A stretch of DNA of 24,090 nt. Source: CAZBGL01 sp964491375. Lineage in GTDB: Bacteria > Desulfobacterota > Deferrisomatia > Deferrisomatales > Deferrisomataceae. Location: assembly GCA_964491375.1 (NCBI GenBank), contig CAZBGL010000151.1, forward strand, positions 1 to 24,090. The letters run 5' to 3'. Within the stretch, counting starts at the first letter, position 1; every line of letters begins with the position of its first letter. The notes beneath the pieces are model-generated. The model saw only the letters and a list, made by a program, of their open reading frames with translations, was not told where the DNA came from and searched no databases. The translations under genes and the position numbers were made by a program. Positions 22,020-24,090 of the stretch are shown in pieces.

Positions 22020-22666
22020 ACGGCCGGCACCAGGGCGAACGCCCCCAGCAGGGCGAACGCCCCCACCACCCGGGGACTCGTCACCTGGGAAAGGCTCTCG
22101 ATGGAGGCCAGGCTCGCCCCGGCGTTGCAGTACACGAAACTGCCCGGCAGGATCCCCAGCATGGTGCCCAGCACGTAGGTGCGCAGCGGAAGGCCCGTGA
22201 GGCCCGCGGCCAGGTTGATCAGGAAAAAGGGGAACACCGGCACGAGCCGAAGGAACAGCAGGTACGACAGCCCGCTCTCCCGGAGGCCACGGTCGATGGC
22301 CTCCATGCGGCGGCCGAACCGCCGGACCACCCAGCCCCTGAGCAGGGTGCGGCTCAGGAGGAACGCCAGCACGGCCCCGGCCGTGGCGCCCACGTTCACG
22401 TACAGGGTGGCCGGAAGGGTTCCGAACACGGCCCCGGCGGCGAGCGAGAGCACGGCGGCCCCGGGAAGGCTCAGGGCCGTCTGGAGCACGTACACCCCGA
22501 TGAACCCCAAGACGAACGGAAGCGTGCGCTCCTGATACAGGCTCACCAGCCGCTCCCGGTTCGCCTTCAGGGCCTCCAGGGTCAGGTAGGCGCCCAGGTC
22601 GAACCAGAAGAACGCGCCCACCCCGAGCCCCGCCAGGAGGACGAGCAGCGCCCGGTATCGGTTCAC
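21986..22666 (-). CDS. TVP38/TMEM64 (DedA-like) membrane protein
   Basis: A 226-residue inner-membrane protein of the TVP38/VTT (SNARE-associated) family. Residues about 7-25 form the first membrane helix, followed by GFIGVYVLQTALSLPGAAVLSLAAGAVFG-type sequence. The family core is visible: G(A/V)xFG then NVGATAGAVLAFLLSR and, further on, FLRLVPVFPFFLINLAAGLT, plus the GILPGSFVY block. The GTG start (22664-22666) overlaps the stop of the upstream flavoprotein gene (GTGA) and has GGAGGAGG before it, so the two are coupled. Family members are proposed lipid or ion transport proteins, but the function here is unknown. Confidence 0.88.
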   Translation of the reverse strand: MNRYRALLVLLAGLGVGAFFWFDLGAYLTLEALKANRERLVSLYQERTLPFVLGFIGVYVLQTALSLPGAAVLSLAAGAVFGTLPATLYVNVGATAGAVLAFLLSRTLLRGWVVRRFGRRMEAIDRGLRESGLSYLLFLRLVPVFPFFLINLAAGLTGLPLRTYVLGTMLGILPGSFVYCNAGASLASIESLSQVTSPRVVGAFALLGAFALVPAVYRRVRAAKAA

Positions 22667-24090
22667 GCTTCCTCCTCCGGCGGGGAGCACCCCCGCCCCT
22701 TGAGGTGGAACAGGAGCCGGAGCACGCCCCGGGTGCGTGCGCCGAACAGTTTTTCGGCATACGGGGCGGCCGCGGCCCGCTTGGAGATCTCGGAACGCGT
22801 GGGGTAGGCGTGCACCGCGCGGGCCAGGGTGGACAGCCGCACGCCGCCGGCCATGGCCGCCACCCACTCGTGGACGAGCTCTCCGGCGCTCGGCCCCACG
22901 ATCTGGCACCCCAGGATCCGGCTTCCCGACACGAGCACCTTGACCTTGCCCTCCGCCTCGCCTTCGGCCACGGCCCTATCGTTGTCCCCGAACCGCTCCT
23001 CCAGGACCCGGTACGCCATCCCCTGCTCCCGGGCGCGCTTCTCGTTCAGCCCCACGCTGGCCAGCTCGGGATCCGTGTAGGTGCACCAGGGGATCCGGGT
23101 GTAGTCGGCCCGCCGGGGCAGGCGCATCACCGCGTTGGCCACGGCGATGCCGGCCTCGTACCCGGCCACGTGGGTGAAGGGGAACCGGCCGTTCACGTCG
23201 CCGCAGGCGTAGATGTGGCGGACGTTCGAGCGCATCCGGGCGTTCACCGGGATGCCCCGGCCCGAGTACGACACCCCGGCGGCCTCCAGGCCCAGGCCCT
23301 CCACGTTGGGGCGCCGGCCCGTGGCCACGAGCAGGGCGTCGGCCTCCAAGGCCTCTCGGCCGCCCTCCGCGGCTTCCACCACGAGCCGGATGCCCTGTGC
23401 CGCGGGTTCGGCCCGCACCGCCCGGGTGGACGTGCGGACCTCCACGCCCTCGGCCTCCAGCCGTTGCCGCACGATCCGGGCCATGTCGGGGTCCTCGGCC
23501 GGGAGCACCTGGTCCTGGAACTCCACCACGGTCACCCGGCTCCCCAGCCGTCCGAAGGCCTGGGCGAGCTCCAGCCCGACCGGGCCTCCCCCCAGCACGA
23601 GCAACCGCTCCGGGAGCCGGCGCCGGGTGAACACGGTCTCGTTGGTCCAGTGGGGCGTGCGCCCGAGCCCCTCCACAGGCGGAAGCGCCGGCCGAGAGCC
23701 CGTGGCCACGATCCACGCGCGGGCCGCAAGGCGCTCCCCATCCAGTTCCACGGTGTGGGGATCCACGAACCGCGCCGTTCCGAACCGCACGTCCACCCCG
23801 AGGCGGCAGAACCGCTCGGGCGAGTCGTGCTCCTGGATCCGGGAGACCACCCGCCCCACCCGGTCCATGACCCGGCCCAGGTCCACCGGGGGGCGCTCCA
23901 GCTCCGGAAGCCCGAACGCGGACGTCCGGCCCGCAAGGGCCCACACCCGCGCCGTGTGGAGCAGGGTCTTGGACGGCACGCACCCGGTGTGGAGGCAGTC
24001 GCCCCCCAGGCGGCCGCTCTTTTCGATGAGGAGCGTGCGCGCTCCCAGTCGGGCCGCCCCGGCGGCGGCCGTGAGCCCTGCGGCGCCTCC
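22663..24090 (-). CDS. Class I pyridine nucleotide-disulfide oxidoreductase (dihydrolipoamide dehydrogenase/mercuric reductase-like), 5' end missing
   Basis: Reading the minus strand from the window edge gives 475 residues, open at the N-terminus. The first visible residues (GGAAGLTAAAGAARLG) are the tail of the FAD-binding Rossmann motif, so only roughly 10-20 residues are lost. The redox disulfide is CLHTGCVPSK. A second Rossmann motif (VLGGGPVGLELA) binds NAD(P)H, ATGRRPN and YACGDVNG are FAD/NAD contacts, and HAYPTRSEI supplies the catalytic His-Glu pair. The C-terminus has only one Cys (GCSPPEEEA), so the vicinal Cys pair of true mercuric reductase is absent. It is coupled to the TVP38-like gene, a pairing seen in many bacteria. 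The physiological substrate is not evident. Confidence 0.88.
   Translation of the reverse strand, partial: GGAAGLTAAAGAARLGARTLLIEKSGRLGGDCLHTGCVPSKTLLHTARVWALAGRTSAFGLPELERPPVDLGRVMDRVGRVVSRIQEHDSPERFCRLGVDVRFGTARFVDPHTVELDGERLAARAWIVATGSRPALPPVEGLGRTPHWTNETVFTRRRLPERLLVLGGGPVGLELAQAFGRLGSRVTVVEFQDQVLPAEDPDMARIVRQRLEAEGVEVRTSTRAVRAEPAAQGIRLVVEAAEGGREALEADALLVATGRRPNVEGLGLEAAGVSYSGRGIPVNARMRSNVRHIYACGDVNGRFPFTHVAGYEAGIAVANAVMRLPRRADYTRIPWCTYTDPELASVGLNEKRAREQGMAYRVLEERFGDNDRAVAEGEAEGKVKVLVSGSRILGCQIVGPSAGELVHEWVAAMAGGVRLSTLARAVHAYPTRSEISKRAAAAPYAEKLFGARTRGVLRLLFHLKGRGCSPPEEEA

Noticed and set aside
22663..24090. True mercuric reductase (merA)
   Set aside because: The C-terminal vicinal Cys pair required for Hg(II) handling is missing, and no mer genes are nearby; only the general flavin disulfide reductase family can be supported.

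Overview
The window is GC-rich (about 70% by eye) bacterial chromosome. It is densely packed, with short Shine-Dalgarno-led spacings and many GTG or ATG starts coupled to upstream stops. Two respiratory [NiFe] hydrogenases, a group 3-type NAD(P)-linked [NiFe] hydrogenase, a liv-type ABC transporter and two sigma-54 activators together suggest an anaerobic or facultative, H2-using bacterium of the Desulfobacterota/deltaproteobacterial kind (a Deferrisoma-like lineage would fit). That placement is inference from gene content and composition; there is no rRNA or marker gene to confirm it.

Layout. (1) 1-637: non-coding leader with a hairpin-plus-core dispersed repeat, two tandem GGCCGGATCCGGCC palindromes and a good sigma-54 promoter. 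(2) 638-5239: five-gene liv operon (periplasmic binding protein, two permeases, two ATPases), with a hairpin after the binding-protein gene. (3) 5426-6802: sigma-54 response regulator 1. (4) 6999-11224: respiratory hydrogenase 1 (small, large, cytochrome b, then an intrinsic terminator, then maturation protease). (5) 11562-16855: sigma-54 response regulator 2 in a stop/start-overlapped operon with a group 3b-like cytoplasmic hydrogenase, in which the usual iron-sulfur subunit (HydB) and flavin subunit (HydG) are one 625-residue polypeptide, followed by the small and large subunits. (6) 16856-17808: about 950 bp non-coding region with inverted copies of the dispersed repeat, a 23-bp palindrome, a 17-bp dyad and a strong sigma-54 promoter. 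(7) 17809-22019: respiratory hydrogenase 2 (small, large, cytochrome b, protease). Its small subunit has Asp where the second proximal-cluster Cys normally sits. (8) 21986-24090, minus strand: a TVP38/DedA-like membrane protein and a class I flavin disulfide reductase that runs off the window end.

How it fits together. Hydrogenases 1 and 2 have Tat signals, C-terminal membrane anchors and cytochrome b partners, so they should oxidise periplasmic H2 and pass electrons to the quinone pool. Hydrogenase 3 lacks a signal and carries FAD/NAD(P) and several Fe-S motifs, so it should exchange electrons between H2 and NAD(P)H in the cytoplasm. The two sigma-54 regulators and the sigma-54-like promoters before the liv operon, before regulator 2 and before hydrogenase 2 point to a locally wired sigma-54 circuit. 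The cognate sensor kinases and the hyp maturation genes are not in the window.

Most unusual points: the Cys-to-Asp change in the hydrogenase 2 proximal cluster, the HydB-HydG fusion coupled to its own sigma-54 regulator, the tandem palindromes before the liv sigma-54 promoter, and a dispersed repeat that supplies the last codons and stop of the group 3 hydrogenase large subunit.
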